Shown: positions 7,720-17,192, counted from the stretch's first letter. The stretch: DNA of 64,000 bases from JALYTZ01 sp036559125 (GCA_036559125.1 DATBTT010000031.1:111316-175315); one strand, 5' to 3'. Notes: generated by a model not told the origin, from the sequence alone. Numbers and translations: made by a program.

Positions 7720-9248
7720 GTTTGCGCGACGATTTCGATTCGTGGAAAGAGGGCGTCTGCGGGCGCGGTTTTGGTACCTGCGGACAACCCGCCCCAGCGG
7801 AGCGCGTCCCAGGATGCGCCCAGGTCGCCCGCCGCTCCCAGTTGCCGCCACATTTCATTCGCGCGCTCGGGCATGATCGGCGCGAGCAGAATGGCGAGCC
7901 AACGCAGTCCCTCGCACAAATCGTAGAGCAGCAAATCGAGTTCGTCGTGACGCTCTTCCTTGAACAAGACCCAGGGCTTACGTTCGTCGATCGCGCGGTT
8001 GAGCGCCCCGACGAGTTCCCAAATGGCCTCAAGCGCTTCGCGGAACCGCAAATCGAGAATCAGCGCCCGTACGTTCGCCGGTAACTCGATGAAGCGCGAC
8101 CCGACGCTCTCGCGTTGCGTTTCGCGAAGTCCCATGGCATCGGGCACGACCCCTCCGCGGTACTTCGCGAGCATGGCGAGCGTGCGACGGAAAAGGTTAC
8201 CGAGATCGTTGCCGAGGTCGTTGTTATATCGTTGGACGATCTTGGTTTCGGAATACGAGAAGTCGCTCCCGAACGGCGCTTCGCGCAACAGGAAATACCG
8301 TAACGAGTCGGCGCCGAAGCGCTCCGCCAGTGCGAAGGGGTCGACGGCGTTTCCCATGCTCTTGCCGATCTTTTCGCCGTCGCGCGTGATCCAGCCGTGG
8401 GCGAAGACCAGGTCGGGCGCTGCTTCGCCAAGCGCCCAGAGCACCGCCGGCCAGATGATCGTGTGGAAGCGCGCGATCTCTTTGCCGATCAATTGCACCG
8501 TGGCCGGCCAAAACTTCTCGAACTTGGCATCGCCGGTCGACCACCCAAGCGCTGAAATATAATTCAGCAACGCGTCGAACCATACGTAAATAACGCCGCC
8601 GCCGCCCGGAATCGGAATGCCCCAATCGAATTTGGCGCGCGAGATGCTGAAGTCGTCGAGCCCCTCTTCGAGCAGGGACATCATTTCGTTGTAGACCGCA
8701 CGCGGGCGCACCCAATCGGGATTGTCTTTGTAGTACGCCTTGAGCCGTTCGCCGTATTTTGAAAGCGCGAAGAACCAATCGTCCTCCGAAAGCCACTGTA
8801 CCTCGCGACCGCAGGTCGGGCACTTTCCGTCGACGAGCTTCGACTGCAACCAAAAGGTCTCGTCGGCGACGCAATACCACCCTTCATATGTACCGAGATA
8901 GACGTCGCCGTTTTCGCGGAGCCTCTCGAAGACCGCTTGGACGACGCGTTCGTGGCGAGGCTGCGTCGTGCGAATGAAGTCGTCGTACTCGACGTGGTAG
9001 ACCGAGAAGAGCGATTGCCAGCGAGGAACCAGCTCGTCGCACCATTGCAACGGCGTCTTCCCGGCGGCCGCCGCCGCGTCGGCAACCTTTTGCCCGTGCT
9101 CGTCCGTGCCCGTCAGGAAGTAGGCGTCACCTTGGGTTCTTGCCGTGCGCGCCAAGACGTCGGCGACGACCGTCGTATAGGCGTGGCCGATGTGCGGATC
9201 GCCGCTTATGTAATAGATGGGCGTGGTTACGTAAAACGGACGGGTCAT
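7716..9248 (-). CDS. metG: Methionine-tRNA ligase
   Basis: This 510-residue class I aminoacyl-tRNA synthetase charges tRNA-Met. The HIGH motif is in SGDPHIGHAY near residues 15-24 and the KMSKS loop is the variant KIGKS at about 293-297. A short zinc-knuckle segment (CVADETFWLQ then CPTCGRE) marks the type with a compact connective domain. The protein ends after the anticodon-binding domain and lacks the C-terminal EMAP-like tRNA-binding extension found in many bacterial MetG proteins. It lies 9 bases after rsmI and couples to tatD. Confidence 0.96.
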   Translation of the reverse strand: MTRPFYVTTPIYYISGDPHIGHAYTTVVADVLARTARTQGDAYFLTGTDEHGQKVADAAAAAGKTPLQWCDELVPRWQSLFSVYHVEYDDFIRTTQPRHERVVQAVFERLRENGDVYLGTYEGWYCVADETFWLQSKLVDGKCPTCGREVQWLSEDDWFFALSKYGERLKAYYKDNPDWVRPRAVYNEMMSLLEEGLDDFSISRAKFDWGIPIPGGGGVIYVWFDALLNYISALGWSTGDAKFEKFWPATVQLIGKEIARFHTIIWPAVLWALGEAAPDLVFAHGWITRDGEKIGKSMGNAVDPFALAERFGADSLRYFLLREAPFGSDFSYSETKIVQRYNNDLGNDLGNLFRRTLAMLAKYRGGVVPDAMGLRETQRESVGSRFIELPANVRALILDLRFREALEAIWELVGALNRAIDERKPWVLFKEERHDELDLLLYDLCEGLRWLAILLAPIMPERANEMWRQLGAAGDLGASWDALRWGGLSAGTKTAPADALFPRIEIVAQT

Positions 9249-9257
9249 CCCGCACCC

Positions 9258-10109
9258 TTATCGCTGCGAGCCGCCGCCGTCCCTTCGCAGCTGCTTGCGT
9301 TCGGTCGTGCGTGCGTACAAATGGCGCCGCTCGCCCAGCCCTCGATCGGCGAGCGCCTTGGCGATTGCGGAGACGCTCGCGCGTTGGTCGAGCAGTGCGT
9401 CGATCGCCGAATCGATCGAGCCTTCGGCCGGCGCTTGCGGCGAGAACGCGGATGGCTTGACGACTAGGGCGATCTCGCCGCGAACCGGATCGCCCAGGCG
9501 CGCCGCAACCTCGGCGGCCGTTCCAAGCAACTGCTCCTCATAGTGCTTGGTATATTCGCGAACAAGAAAAACCGCCGCGTTAGCGTCTACCTGGGCGATG
9601 TCGCCGAGGGTAGCGCGGATTCGCTGCGGCGATTCGTACCAGACGCTTGGGACGCCCAATGCAAGGGTCGCCGCGAACGCCTTGCGACGCGCGCCGGACG
9701 TTCGCGGCGGAAATCCCTCGAAGATGAAACGACGCAGATCGAAACCCGAAAGTACGGCAGCACTGATTGCCGCGGTGGGCCCGGGCAACACGTCGATCGA
9801 AATGCCGGCCTCGCGGGCTGCCGCGATGAGATCCGCGCCCGGATCCGAGATACCGGGCATGCCGGCGTCGGTTACGACGACGACGGTTTCGTGTCGCGCG
9901 CGCTCCAAAATGCCTGCGGTGGCGCCCGCGGCGTTGTGCTCGTGATAGCTCCAAATCTCTTTCCCGGGCAGCGCGAGGGCGTTCAAAAGTTTGCGCGCTA
10001 CGCGTGAGTCTTCTGCCACCAGGAGCGCGCAGTCGCGCAACGCGTCGAGCGAGCGCAACGTAATGTCGCGCAAATTGCCCAATGGGGTTGGCACGAAGAC
10101 GAGCGGCAT
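9258..10109 (-). CDS. rsmI: 16S rRNA (cytidine-1402-2'-O)-methyltransferase RsmI
   Basis: The 283-residue SAM-dependent tetrapyrrole-methylase-fold enzyme methylates C1402 in the ribosomal P site. Family signatures are visible in order: PTPLGNLRDIT, AEDSRVARKLL, VTDAGMPGISDPGADLI, PGPTAAISAAVLSG and the GFPPR segment. The C-terminal tail is Arg-rich and resembles no motif I know. The ATG at 10109 is 5 bases after the ABC permease stop; a longer open frame to 10340 runs into that gene and is rejected. Confidence 0.95.
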   Translation of the reverse strand: MPLVFVPTPLGNLRDITLRSLDALRDCALLVAEDSRVARKLLNALALPGKEIWSYHEHNAAGATAGILERARHETVVVVTDAGMPGISDPGADLIAAAREAGISIDVLPGPTAAISAAVLSGFDLRRFIFEGFPPRTSGARRKAFAATLALGVPSVWYESPQRIRATLGDIAQVDANAAVFLVREYTKHYEEQLLGTAAEVAARLGDPVRGEIALVVKPSAFSPQAPAEGSIDSAIDALLDQRASVSAIAKALADRGLGERRHLYARTTERKQLRRDGGGSQR

Positions 10110-10114
10110 TAGCG

Positions 10115-11344
10115 CTAGCCGCGGATCGTCGCCCAGACTTGACGCAGTTTCGGCGTTCGCCCGTAGAGCAGCATTCCGACCCGGTAGAGACGTCCGGCAA
10201 GAATGGATATCACCCAAACCGCGGCGACGTTGATGACGAGCGAAAGGGCGACCTGCCACACCGGCACGTTCGACACGGCAATCCGTGCGAACATGACGAA
10301 CGGGGCGATGAGCGGTACGAGGCTCGCACCGACGATCCACGGCGCATCGGGGAATCCGAGCGCGGCGATTGCGATGAACAGGGCGCCGATTACCGGAATG
10401 ATGAGCGGTCCGCTAACGCTTCCGAGATCCTCGGTTCGGCTGATCAGCGACCCGGCCGACGCGAAGAGCATCGCGAGCTGCAGATACCCTAATATAAAGA
10501 AGATAAAGAATCCGGCAAGTTCGAAGGGCGGAATCACTCCGAGCCCCGAGAGCGCTCCGCTCGATGGGGCGGCCGCGGCCTCCGCGCCTCCCGAAGACGC
10601 GCCGCCGCCCAGCAGTGCTGCCGTGACGACCCAAATGACCATCTGCACGATCGCCAGCGTCGCGGCGGCGGCGATCTTACCGTACAGCAACGCGAGCGGA
10701 TCGATCGAGGCCACGAGCAGCTCCGCAATTCGGCTGGTCTTTTCTTCGGCAACCGAACTCATCAACAATTGGCTGTTGAACAGGATCAAAAAGTAGAGAA
10801 AGAAGATGAGCGTGTATGCGACCGCGCGGGCTGCGTCGGCTTCGGCTGCGCTGCCAAATTTGGAGGCGACGGTCCTGATATCGACCGGCATTTCCAGTAG
10901 CGAGCTGATTCGGCTTTGCGTCAGCGAGGTCGCAAGTTGCAAGTTTAGAGGCAACAAATCGCGCCGCAGGCGCGTCGAATCCATGTTGCCCGGATCCCTG
11001 GCATAGACGGTCGCGCGCAATCCCGTCTTAATGCGAGCGAGGATGACGTCGGCGCCGGCGTCTTGGTGAGCTTTCATGAAGGCGGGATCGGGTGGCGACG
11101 TTTGCGTGCTCGTTCCCACGATGCTGAAGTCTTTTTTGAGCAACGTCCGCGCCCGGGCCGTCAATGCCGGGTCGCCGGAAAGAACGATCGTTTTACCGTT
11201 CGTATCGAACGCCCCGCCCAAAAGCGCTGGGAGTTTTATGAAGAGAATGACGCCGGCCAGACCGACGATCAAGCCGATGCGAAACGCTCGCGACTTCAGC
11301 CTGCGGCTCATCTCGGCGGAATAGACCGTGATGAATTCGTTCAT
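10115..11344 (-). CDS. ABC-2 type exporter permease (NatB-like)
   Basis: This is a 409-residue membrane subunit of an ABC exporter. One N-terminal helix (FRIGLIVGLAGVILFIKLPALL) is followed by a roughly 150-residue soluble domain and then five or so hydrophobic helices, including the sequence LLMSSVAEEKTSRIAELLVAS that contains the conserved EEK segment of ABC-2 permeases. The layout matches NatB/YhaP sodium exporter permeases, but the substrate cannot be read from sequence. Its ATG overlaps the ATPase stop as ATGA, so the two are translationally coupled. Confidence 0.88.
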   Translation of the reverse strand: MNEFITVYSAEMSRRLKSRAFRIGLIVGLAGVILFIKLPALLGGAFDTNGKTIVLSGDPALTARARTLLKKDFSIVGTSTQTSPPDPAFMKAHQDAGADVILARIKTGLRATVYARDPGNMDSTRLRRDLLPLNLQLATSLTQSRISSLLEMPVDIRTVASKFGSAAEADAARAVAYTLIFFLYFLILFNSQLLMSSVAEEKTSRIAELLVASIDPLALLYGKIAAAATLAIVQMVIWVVTAALLGGGASSGGAEAAAAPSSGALSGLGVIPPFELAGFFIFFILGYLQLAMLFASAGSLISRTEDLGSVSGPLIIPVIGALFIAIAALGFPDAPWIVGASLVPLIAPFVMFARIAVSNVPVWQVALSLVINVAAVWVISILAGRLYRVGMLLYGRTPKLRQVWATIRG

Positions 11345-12240
11345 GCGCGTTCCTCGATGATTCGTACGTAGATATCGTGCAACGATGGTTCGACCGCCTC
11401 GAAGAGCGTGACCGCGTCGACAGCAACTAGAGAGCGCAGTAAATCCGGCAGCGTCGTTGCGGACGGGACTTCAAAGTCGAGCGTCCCGTTTTCGCTTGGG
11501 ATCGCGTGCCCGCCAGGAATGCGTTCCAAAATGCCGCGCACCGCGCTGGTCGGCGGGGATACGCGAATGACGCGCGTCGGCCATGCGACCCGCAGTTGCC
11601 CTAGCGTTCCCGACGCGCGGTTCTCGCCCGCGTTGATAATGCAGAACTCGTTGCAAAGTGCTTCCAGCTGCCACATTTGGTGGCTTGAAAGCACGAGCGT
11701 GGTGCCCTGCGCTTTCAATTCTTTGAGAACGCCGAGCAAAATGTCGGCATTGACGGGGTCGAGGCCCGAAAAGGGTTCGTCGAGTACGAGCAGCTCGGGA
11801 CCGTGAACGGCGGCGCACGCGACCTGCACCTTCTGCTGATTTCCTTTGGACAACTCCCCGCACGGCCGGTCTGCGTATGCGGGTAACTCCAACCGCTCTA
11901 TCCAGCTAGCCGTCGCCGTGGTGACCTGCGGCTCGACCATTCCGTGCAAACGGCCGAAAAACGCGATCTGTTCGCGCACTTTCATTTTGCCGTACAGCCC
12001 GCGCTCTTCGGGAAGATACCCGAAGCGTCGGCGAGTTCGGCCGTCGATGCGTTCGGCTTTCCAGGTAATGCTGCCGCCGTCCGGCGTCAAGATCCCGAGT
12101 ATCATGCGCATCGTCGTGGTCTTGCCGGCACCGTTGGGGCCGAGCAAACCGAACGTCGAGCCGGCCTCGATGTGAAACGAGACGTCGCGCACGGCGCGAA
12201 CCGCGCCGAAGTCCTTACGTACGTGGTCGACGACCAGCAC
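11341..12240 (-). CDS. ABC exporter ATPase (NatA-like)
   Basis: The 299-residue ATP-binding subunit is paired with the downstream permease. Walker A GPNGAGKTT (about residues 35-43), the signature LSKGNQQKVQ, Walker B LLVLDEPFSGLDP and the switch His in LVLSSHQM are intact, so it should hydrolyse ATP. A C-terminal accessory domain of about 80 residues follows, as in NatA and other ABC-2 ATPases with a DUF4162-like tail. It starts with GTG at 12240, 38 bases downstream of pepP. Substrate is unknown. Confidence 0.92.
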   Translation of the reverse strand: MLVVDHVRKDFGAVRAVRDVSFHIEAGSTFGLLGPNGAGKTTTMRMILGILTPDGGSITWKAERIDGRTRRRFGYLPEERGLYGKMKVREQIAFFGRLHGMVEPQVTTATASWIERLELPAYADRPCGELSKGNQQKVQVACAAVHGPELLVLDEPFSGLDPVNADILLGVLKELKAQGTTLVLSSHQMWQLEALCNEFCIINAGENRASGTLGQLRVAWPTRVIRVSPPTSAVRGILERIPGGHAIPSENGTLDFEVPSATTLPDLLRSLVAVDAVTLFEAVEPSLHDIYVRIIEERA

Positions 12241-12278
12241 CGCCGGCTGCTCCTTTGAAGGCGAGGCCTAGCGGTCAG

Positions 12279-13712
12279 CTAGCCCCAGAGGTGACGGATC
12301 CATCCTTCGACGGCGTCAGGCGCCGACGGCAGGATTGCCGACAGGTTCTCATAGCCGTTCGCCGTGACGAGCACGTCATCTTCGATGCGGACGCCGATTC
12401 CGCGCAATGCCTCGGGCACGGTCGCATCGTCGGGTTGAAAGTACAGGCCGGGTTCGACGGTTAGGACCATCCCTGGTTTGAGCGCGCCGTAACGATAGGT
12501 CTCCGAGCGAGCCTTCGCGCAATCGTGCACGTCGAGCCCAAGCATGTGGCTGACGTTATGCAACGTGTAACGCCGATAATATTGACACTTTGGATCGAGG
12601 GCTTCGTCGAGCGACATCTTCAAGACGCCCAGGTCGATCAATCCCTGCGAGAGCACGCGCATCGCCGCGCGGTTGGGCTCGAGAAAATCGTTCCCCGGTT
12701 TTACGGCTGCGAATCCCGCCTGTTGCGCGGCGTAAACGACATCGTATACGGCGCGTTGCTCGGCGGTGAAGGTTCCCCGGATCGGCAGCGTGCGCGTGAT
12801 ATCGGCGGTGTACAACGATTCGACTTCGACGCCGGCATCGAGCAGCAAGAGCTCGCCTTTGCGGATTGCGCCGTGGTTGTGATTCCAATGCAGCGTGCAC
12901 GCGTGCGCGCCGGCCGCCGCGATCGTAAGATAGCCCACGTCGTTGGCTTCGATACGCGCCCTGCTCCAAAACGCCGCCTCGACTTCGCGCTCCGAGGTTG
13001 CGGTGCGCAGCGCGCGAATGGCGTCTTCGAAAGCGCGTTTGCTGATCTCGCAACAGGTTCGCAATTCGCCGGTTTCAACGTCGTCCTTGATCAGGCGCAT
13101 TTCCGCGATATGCGTGGCGAGTTCGGTATCCTGCGGACCGGTCTCGAAGAGTCTGTCGATCGCACCCTCGTGTTCGCGCACTACGCGCACGTCGCGTGCG
13201 TCGTCGCGAATCTGCGCGAGATACGCGGCAATGTCCCCGAGCGGCCGGCACTTTTCGACGCCGAAGAACAACTGGGACTCGTCGACGCCGCGGTGGCGGC
13301 CGACCCACAGTTCGCCGTAGACGCGATCGGTGAAAAACTCCGCCTTCCCGCGATTGTGTTCCGGAACGAAAAGTATCGATTCGTGATCGCGGTCGCGTGG
13401 CGCGAGTACGAGCAACGCGCCGGGTTCGCCCGCACCCATCAAGTACGCGAAATCGCTCGATGGTCGAAAGCGAAAGCTCGTGTCGTTCGCGCGCACCTTT
13501 TCGCCGCCCGCCGGAATGACGAGATACGCTCCGGGGTAGGCGGCTGCGAGCGCGGCCCGTCGCGCCTTGAAACGCTCGGCATGCGCGATGCTCGCAACGG
13601 TGATCGGTGCGTCGATCCACCCGCTTGCCATGAAGTCCAACAGTCCCTTCGGCGTCTCGGGGGTATCGTGGCCGGCTTGATTGGCACGTTCGACCGGTTT
13701 ATGCGTATCCAT
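12279..13712 (-). CDS. pepP: Xaa-Pro aminopeptidase (M24B family)
   Basis: The 477-residue aminopeptidase P-type enzyme removes N-terminal residues preceding proline. An N-terminal AMP_N domain (RRAALAAAYPGAYLVIPAGG onward) precedes the pita-bread catalytic domain. The dinuclear metal ligands are recognisable: Asp292 in LLLLDAGVE, Asp304 in YTADITRT, His389 in SHMLGLDVHD, and Glu in LTVEPGLYF and in GVRIEDDVLVT. No signal peptide, so it is cytoplasmic and can process peptides imported by the OPT transporter elsewhere in this window. It is co-directional with nadC, 18 bases downstream of it. Confidence 0.94.
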   Translation of the reverse strand: MDTHKPVERANQAGHDTPETPKGLLDFMASGWIDAPITVASIAHAERFKARRAALAAAYPGAYLVIPAGGEKVRANDTSFRFRPSSDFAYLMGAGEPGALLVLAPRDRDHESILFVPEHNRGKAEFFTDRVYGELWVGRHRGVDESQLFFGVEKCRPLGDIAAYLAQIRDDARDVRVVREHEGAIDRLFETGPQDTELATHIAEMRLIKDDVETGELRTCCEISKRAFEDAIRALRTATSEREVEAAFWSRARIEANDVGYLTIAAAGAHACTLHWNHNHGAIRKGELLLLDAGVEVESLYTADITRTLPIRGTFTAEQRAVYDVVYAAQQAGFAAVKPGNDFLEPNRAAMRVLSQGLIDLGVLKMSLDEALDPKCQYYRRYTLHNVSHMLGLDVHDCAKARSETYRYGALKPGMVLTVEPGLYFQPDDATVPEALRGIGVRIEDDVLVTANGYENLSAILPSAPDAVEGWIRHLWG

Positions 13713-13730
13713 GGGCTGGAACTTCGCGGT

Positions 13731-14576
13731 TCACAGCATTATATCCAGCCCCAAATCCAATGCCGGAGCCGAGTGGGTGATCCAGCCGCTGGATATCAGG
13801 TCAACGCCGCTTTGGGCGATGGCGAGGATCGTTTCGGCCGTGGCGGTACCGGACGCTTCGGTGAGCATGCGGCCGTCCACAAGCTCCACCGCTTCGCGCA
13901 ATCGCTCGGGCGGCATGTTGTCCAGGAGTACCGCGTCGATAGGCGTTTCCAGCGCCTCGCGCAGTTGGTCCAGGGTGTCGACTTCGACCTCGATCTTCAC
14001 CATGTGGCCGGCGTTGGCGCGGCATGCGTCGACCGCCGCGCCGATCGACCCGGCCAGCGCGAGGTGATTGTCTTTGATCAACACCGCATCGCCCAGGCCG
14101 AAACGGTGGTTGCTGCCGCCACCGCACCGGACGGCGTATTTCTCGAGGACGCGTAGGCCCGGCGTGGTCTTTCGCGTGCAGACGATGTGCGCGGGCCAGT
14201 CGGCTACCAGGTCGACGAGCATTCGCGTTGCGCTCGCCACTCCGCTAAGGTGACAGAGAAAATTGAGCGCCGTCCGCTCTCCGGTCAGCAACGCGCGCGC
14301 GGCGCACTCCACGTTTGCAACGGTCTGCCCGGCCTCGACGGGCGCTCCGTCGTCGACGGCAACGTGGAATTGTGCCGATGGGTCGAGCAGCGAGAATGCG
14401 ATGTGCGCGGCATCGACGCCGCAGACCACGCCGGCGCGGCGCGAAACGATGCGCGCGCGCGCACGCCGCTGCGCGGGCACGATGGAATCGGTGGTTACAT
14501 CGGCACCGTGCGCGAGATCCTCGAGCAGTGCGGCGCGCACGATGGGCTCGACGTGCAGGCGTGCCGGTCTAAGCAA
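13731..14576 (-). CDS. nadC: Nicotinate-nucleotide pyrophosphorylase (carboxylating)
   Basis: The 281-residue quinolinate phosphoribosyltransferase converts quinolinate and PRPP to nicotinate mononucleotide. The family core TRKTTPGLRVLEKYAV, the GGGSNHRFGL segment and LIKDNH are intact, as is the VEVDTLDQLREAL strand-loop. The predicted start is TTG at 14576, overlapping the nadB stop by 8 bases. It is the third gene of nadA-nadB-nadC, so the complete aspartate-to-NaMN branch of NAD synthesis is encoded together. Confidence 0.96.
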   Translation of the reverse strand: MLRPARLHVEPIVRAALLEDLAHGADVTTDSIVPAQRRARARIVSRRAGVVCGVDAAHIAFSLLDPSAQFHVAVDDGAPVEAGQTVANVECAARALLTGERTALNFLCHLSGVASATRMLVDLVADWPAHIVCTRKTTPGLRVLEKYAVRCGGGSNHRFGLGDAVLIKDNHLALAGSIGAAVDACRANAGHMVKIEVEVDTLDQLREALETPIDAVLLDNMPPERLREAVELVDGRMLTEASGTATAETILAIAQSGVDLISSGWITHSAPALDLGLDIML

Positions 14577-16098
14577 CGCTTTGCGACTTCATAAACGATC
14601 GTTTGGCGAACGCTACGTCGGTTTGCGGATAGTCGCTACGGTAATGGCTACCGCGGCTTTCGTGGCGCGCGAGCGCCGATTGCGCCACGAAGCGGCCGAC
14701 GGTCAATAAATTGCGCAACTCGTTACTCTTGGCACGCTGCGTGCTCTCGAGCTCGGCGATGCGGACTAGCGCGGTTTCCAACCCCTGCGCGTCGCGTACG
14801 ATCCCGACGTTTGCGTACATGACGTGCCGTAGATCGGCCACAGCCTGCGCGCAATCGGCGTCTACCGCACGCGGTATGTCGGTCTCCCGCACTCGCGCCG
14901 GCGCGTTGGATGCCGGAGTTGCGGCGATGTCGGTGGCGACGCGCGTCGCGTACACCAGAGCCTCGAGCAGCGAGTTGCTCGCCAGACGATTGGCACCGTG
15001 CACGCCGGTCGCGCTCGCCTCGCCGCACGCCCATAGACCCGCCAGCGAGGAACGCCCCCATTGATCGACGGCTATGCCGCCCATATGGTAGTGTGCGGCG
15101 GGCGCGACCGGGATCGCGACGACGCGCGGATCGATGCCGGCGCTCGTGCAATATGCGAAGACGGTCGGAAATTTTTGCGCGAATGAGGCACCGATCGCAT
15201 CGCGTGCGTCCAGACCGACTTCGCGCCCGGCTCGCTGCTGTTCGAAGATCGCGCGAGCGACGACGTCTCGCGGCGCGAGTTCGGCGTCCGGATGTGCGGC
15301 AGGCATGAATCGTTCGCCCAGATCGTTGCGCAGAATCCCCCCTTCGCCGCGAATCGCTTCGGTGACCAGCGGCATCGGGTCTCGCCCGATCGCCAGCGCC
15401 GTGGGATGAAACTGCACGAACTCCATATCGCTGAGCGTTGCGCCTGCGCGGGCGGCCATCGCGATACCGTCGCCGGTGGCCTCGACGGGGTTGGTCGTGT
15501 AGCGATAGAGCCTGCCGATACCGCCGGTAGCAATCACGGTTGCGCGCGCGCGATACGATGTGGCCGCACCGGTCGTCGCGTCATGCGCGCGCACGCCGAT
15601 CGCGCGACCGTCGTCCAGGAGCAGCTCGTCGCCGATCGCACCTTCGACGATCGTGATGTGCGGATTTGCGCGAATTGCGGCAATCAACGTCTTGAGGATC
15701 TCGTGTCCGGTGGCGTCGCCTCCCGCCTTAACGATGCGACGGCGATTGTGCGCGGCTTCGCGACCGAGCGCGAGCTCGCCGTCGGCGGTACGATCGAACG
15801 TTGCGCCGAGTTCCAGTAACTCGTCGATCTGCGCGGGTGCGTCGCGCGTGAGGATTTCGACGATCGCCGTTTCCGAGAGCCCCGCGCCGGCACGCTGCGT
15901 GTCGAGCGTGTGCAGGTCGGGCGAGTCGTCGGCACCGATCGCCGCGGCGATGCCACCCTGAGCCCATTCGGTCGCCGAACCACTGCCCAGGCTCGTCTTG
16001 CAAAGAACGGTGACCCGCATTGGGCTGAGTTTCAGCGCGACCATAAGGCCGGCGATACCCGCCCCGATCACGAGTACGTCGCAACTCTTCACCTGCAT
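14569..16098 (-). CDS. nadB: L-aspartate oxidase
   Basis: The 509-residue flavoprotein oxidises L-aspartate to iminoaspartate for quinolinate synthesis. The FAD dinucleotide-binding motif VIGAGIAGLMVAL is near residues 9-21. Family motifs include SATEWAQGGIAAA, GREAAHNRRRIVKAGGD, FVQFHPTAL, HYHMGGIAVD and GEASATGVHGANRLASNSLLE. ATG 16098 is 5 bases after nadA; a longer open frame to 16251 lies inside nadA. A C-terminal helical region typical of fumarate-reductase-like flavoproteins is present. Confidence 0.96.
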   Translation of the reverse strand: MQVKSCDVLVIGAGIAGLMVALKLSPMRVTVLCKTSLGSGSATEWAQGGIAAAIGADDSPDLHTLDTQRAGAGLSETAIVEILTRDAPAQIDELLELGATFDRTADGELALGREAAHNRRRIVKAGGDATGHEILKTLIAAIRANPHITIVEGAIGDELLLDDGRAIGVRAHDATTGAATSYRARATVIATGGIGRLYRYTTNPVEATGDGIAMAARAGATLSDMEFVQFHPTALAIGRDPMPLVTEAIRGEGGILRNDLGERFMPAAHPDAELAPRDVVARAIFEQQRAGREVGLDARDAIGASFAQKFPTVFAYCTSAGIDPRVVAIPVAPAAHYHMGGIAVDQWGRSSLAGLWACGEASATGVHGANRLASNSLLEALVYATRVATDIAATPASNAPARVRETDIPRAVDADCAQAVADLRHVMYANVGIVRDAQGLETALVRIAELESTQRAKSNELRNLLTVGRFVAQSALARHESRGSHYRSDYPQTDVAFAKRSFMKSQSVA

Positions 16099-16103
16099 GT
16101 GCG

Positions 16104-17192
16104 TTACTTGCTGTACTCCAACATGCGTTCTACGGCTGCCCGCGCGCGCCGCGCGATGTGCGGATCGACGATCACTTCGTACTGCATCGTTTCCAAGGAG
16201 TGCAGAATTTTGGGCAGCGTGTTGCGCTTCATGTGAGGGCACAAATTGCACGGCCGTACAAAATCAATCTGCGGAAAGTTCGCCGCGACGTTGCTGGCCA
16301 TCGAGCACTCCGTAATCATCACGATGCGCGGTCTAGCACCGCCCTCGCCCCGAGGATGCTCCGCGTCATCCTGAGCTTGTTCCCTGTCATCCTGAGCTTG
16401 TTTCCTGTCATCCTGAGCTTGTCGAAGGGCGACGTACTCGACCATGCCGTGCGTCGAGCCGACGTAATCGGCTTCGGCGAGCACGTCGGGCGGGCATTCC
16501 GGGTGAGCGAGCACGACGATCGACGGGTCGCCCTCGCGATACGCGCGGATATCCGCCGCGGTAAAGCGTTCGTGAACTTCGCAATGGCCCTTCCACGCGA
16601 TGATGTCGACGTCGGTCTGCGACGCGACGTATTTCGCCAAATACTCGTCGGGCAGGAATATCACGCGTTTGGCGCCCAACGCATTGACGATTCTAACTGC
16701 GTTGCCGCTGGTCACGCATATGTCCGATTCGGCTTTGACTTCCGCCGATGTGTTGACGTAGGTGACGATCGGAACGCCCGGGTAGCGTTCGCGCAGGAGC
16801 CGGACGTCGGCGGCCGTGATCGATTCCGCGAGCGAACAGCCGGCGCGCAGATCGGGCACGAGAACCGTTTTTCCGGGGTTGACGAGCTTAGCCGTTTGCG
16901 CCATGAAGTGCACGCCGCACAAAACGATCACGTCCGCATCGGTCTTGGCCGCCTCGATCGCAAGGGCGAGCGAATCGCCCACGATGTCGGCCACCGTATG
17001 AAAAATTTCCGGGACTTGATAATTATGCGCCAAAATGACGGCGTTCTTCTCGCGTTTAAGCCGATTGATCGCCGCGACGTAGGGGCCGTGAATCGGCCAC
17101 TCGACCCGCGGAATGACGTTGACGACGCGTTCGAAAATCGGCGTCGTCGCGGCTTCCACTTCGGAAGTGTAGGGGAGTTCGAGTGCGCTCAT
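16104..17192 (-). CDS. nadA: Quinolinate synthase NadA with an in-frame repeat insertion
   Basis: The 362-residue [4Fe-4S] enzyme condenses iminoaspartate with dihydroxyacetone phosphate to quinolinate. Likely cluster cysteines are Cys92 (LCGVHFMAQT), Cys204 (WKGHCEVH) and Cys318 (CPHMKRNTL). Residues about 257-278 are a low-complexity stretch built from the heptad QAQDDR(K/E), encoded by three copies of a 21-bp DNA repeat. The insert lies between the helix VGSTHGMVEYV and the strand RIVMITE, in a linker, so the three folded domains look intact. The 204-318 spacing (114) exceeds the 86-97 I recall for E. coli, T. maritima and B. subtilis NadA, consistent with an insertion. It is first in the nad operon. 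Confidence 0.95.
   Translation of the reverse strand: MSALELPYTSEVEAATTPIFERVVNVIPRVEWPIHGPYVAAINRLKREKNAVILAHNYQVPEIFHTVADIVGDSLALAIEAAKTDADVIVLCGVHFMAQTAKLVNPGKTVLVPDLRAGCSLAESITAADVRLLRERYPGVPIVTYVNTSAEVKAESDICVTSGNAVRIVNALGAKRVIFLPDEYLAKYVASQTDVDIIAWKGHCEVHERFTAADIRAYREGDPSIVVLAHPECPPDVLAEADYVGSTHGMVEYVALRQAQDDRKQAQDDREQAQDDAEHPRGEGGARPRIVMITECSMASNVAANFPQIDFVRPCNLCPHMKRNTLPKILHSLETMQYEVIVDPHIARRARAAVERMLEYSK
16366..16429 (-). repeat. Three 21-bp tandem repeats inside nadA
   Basis: On the plus strand TCATCCTGAGCTTGT occurs at 16366-16380, 16387-16401 and 16408-16422, exactly 21 bases apart. The last copy continues with CGAAGGG to 16429. Because the period is seven codons, the nadA reading frame is preserved and the copies encode QAQDDR-type heptads. 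The core is the reverse complement of the short element found in the array at 63372-63752 and matches the copy at 42417-42438. Confidence 0.9.

Noticed and set aside
12525..14156. Very long plus-strand open frame (543 codons)
   Set aside because: It is antisense to pepP and nadC, which have intact motifs; no family or initiation signal supports the plus-strand reading.
16366..16429. Frameshift or pseudogene in nadA
   Set aside because: The repeat keeps frame, and the downstream CPHMKRNTL motif and C-terminus are intact.
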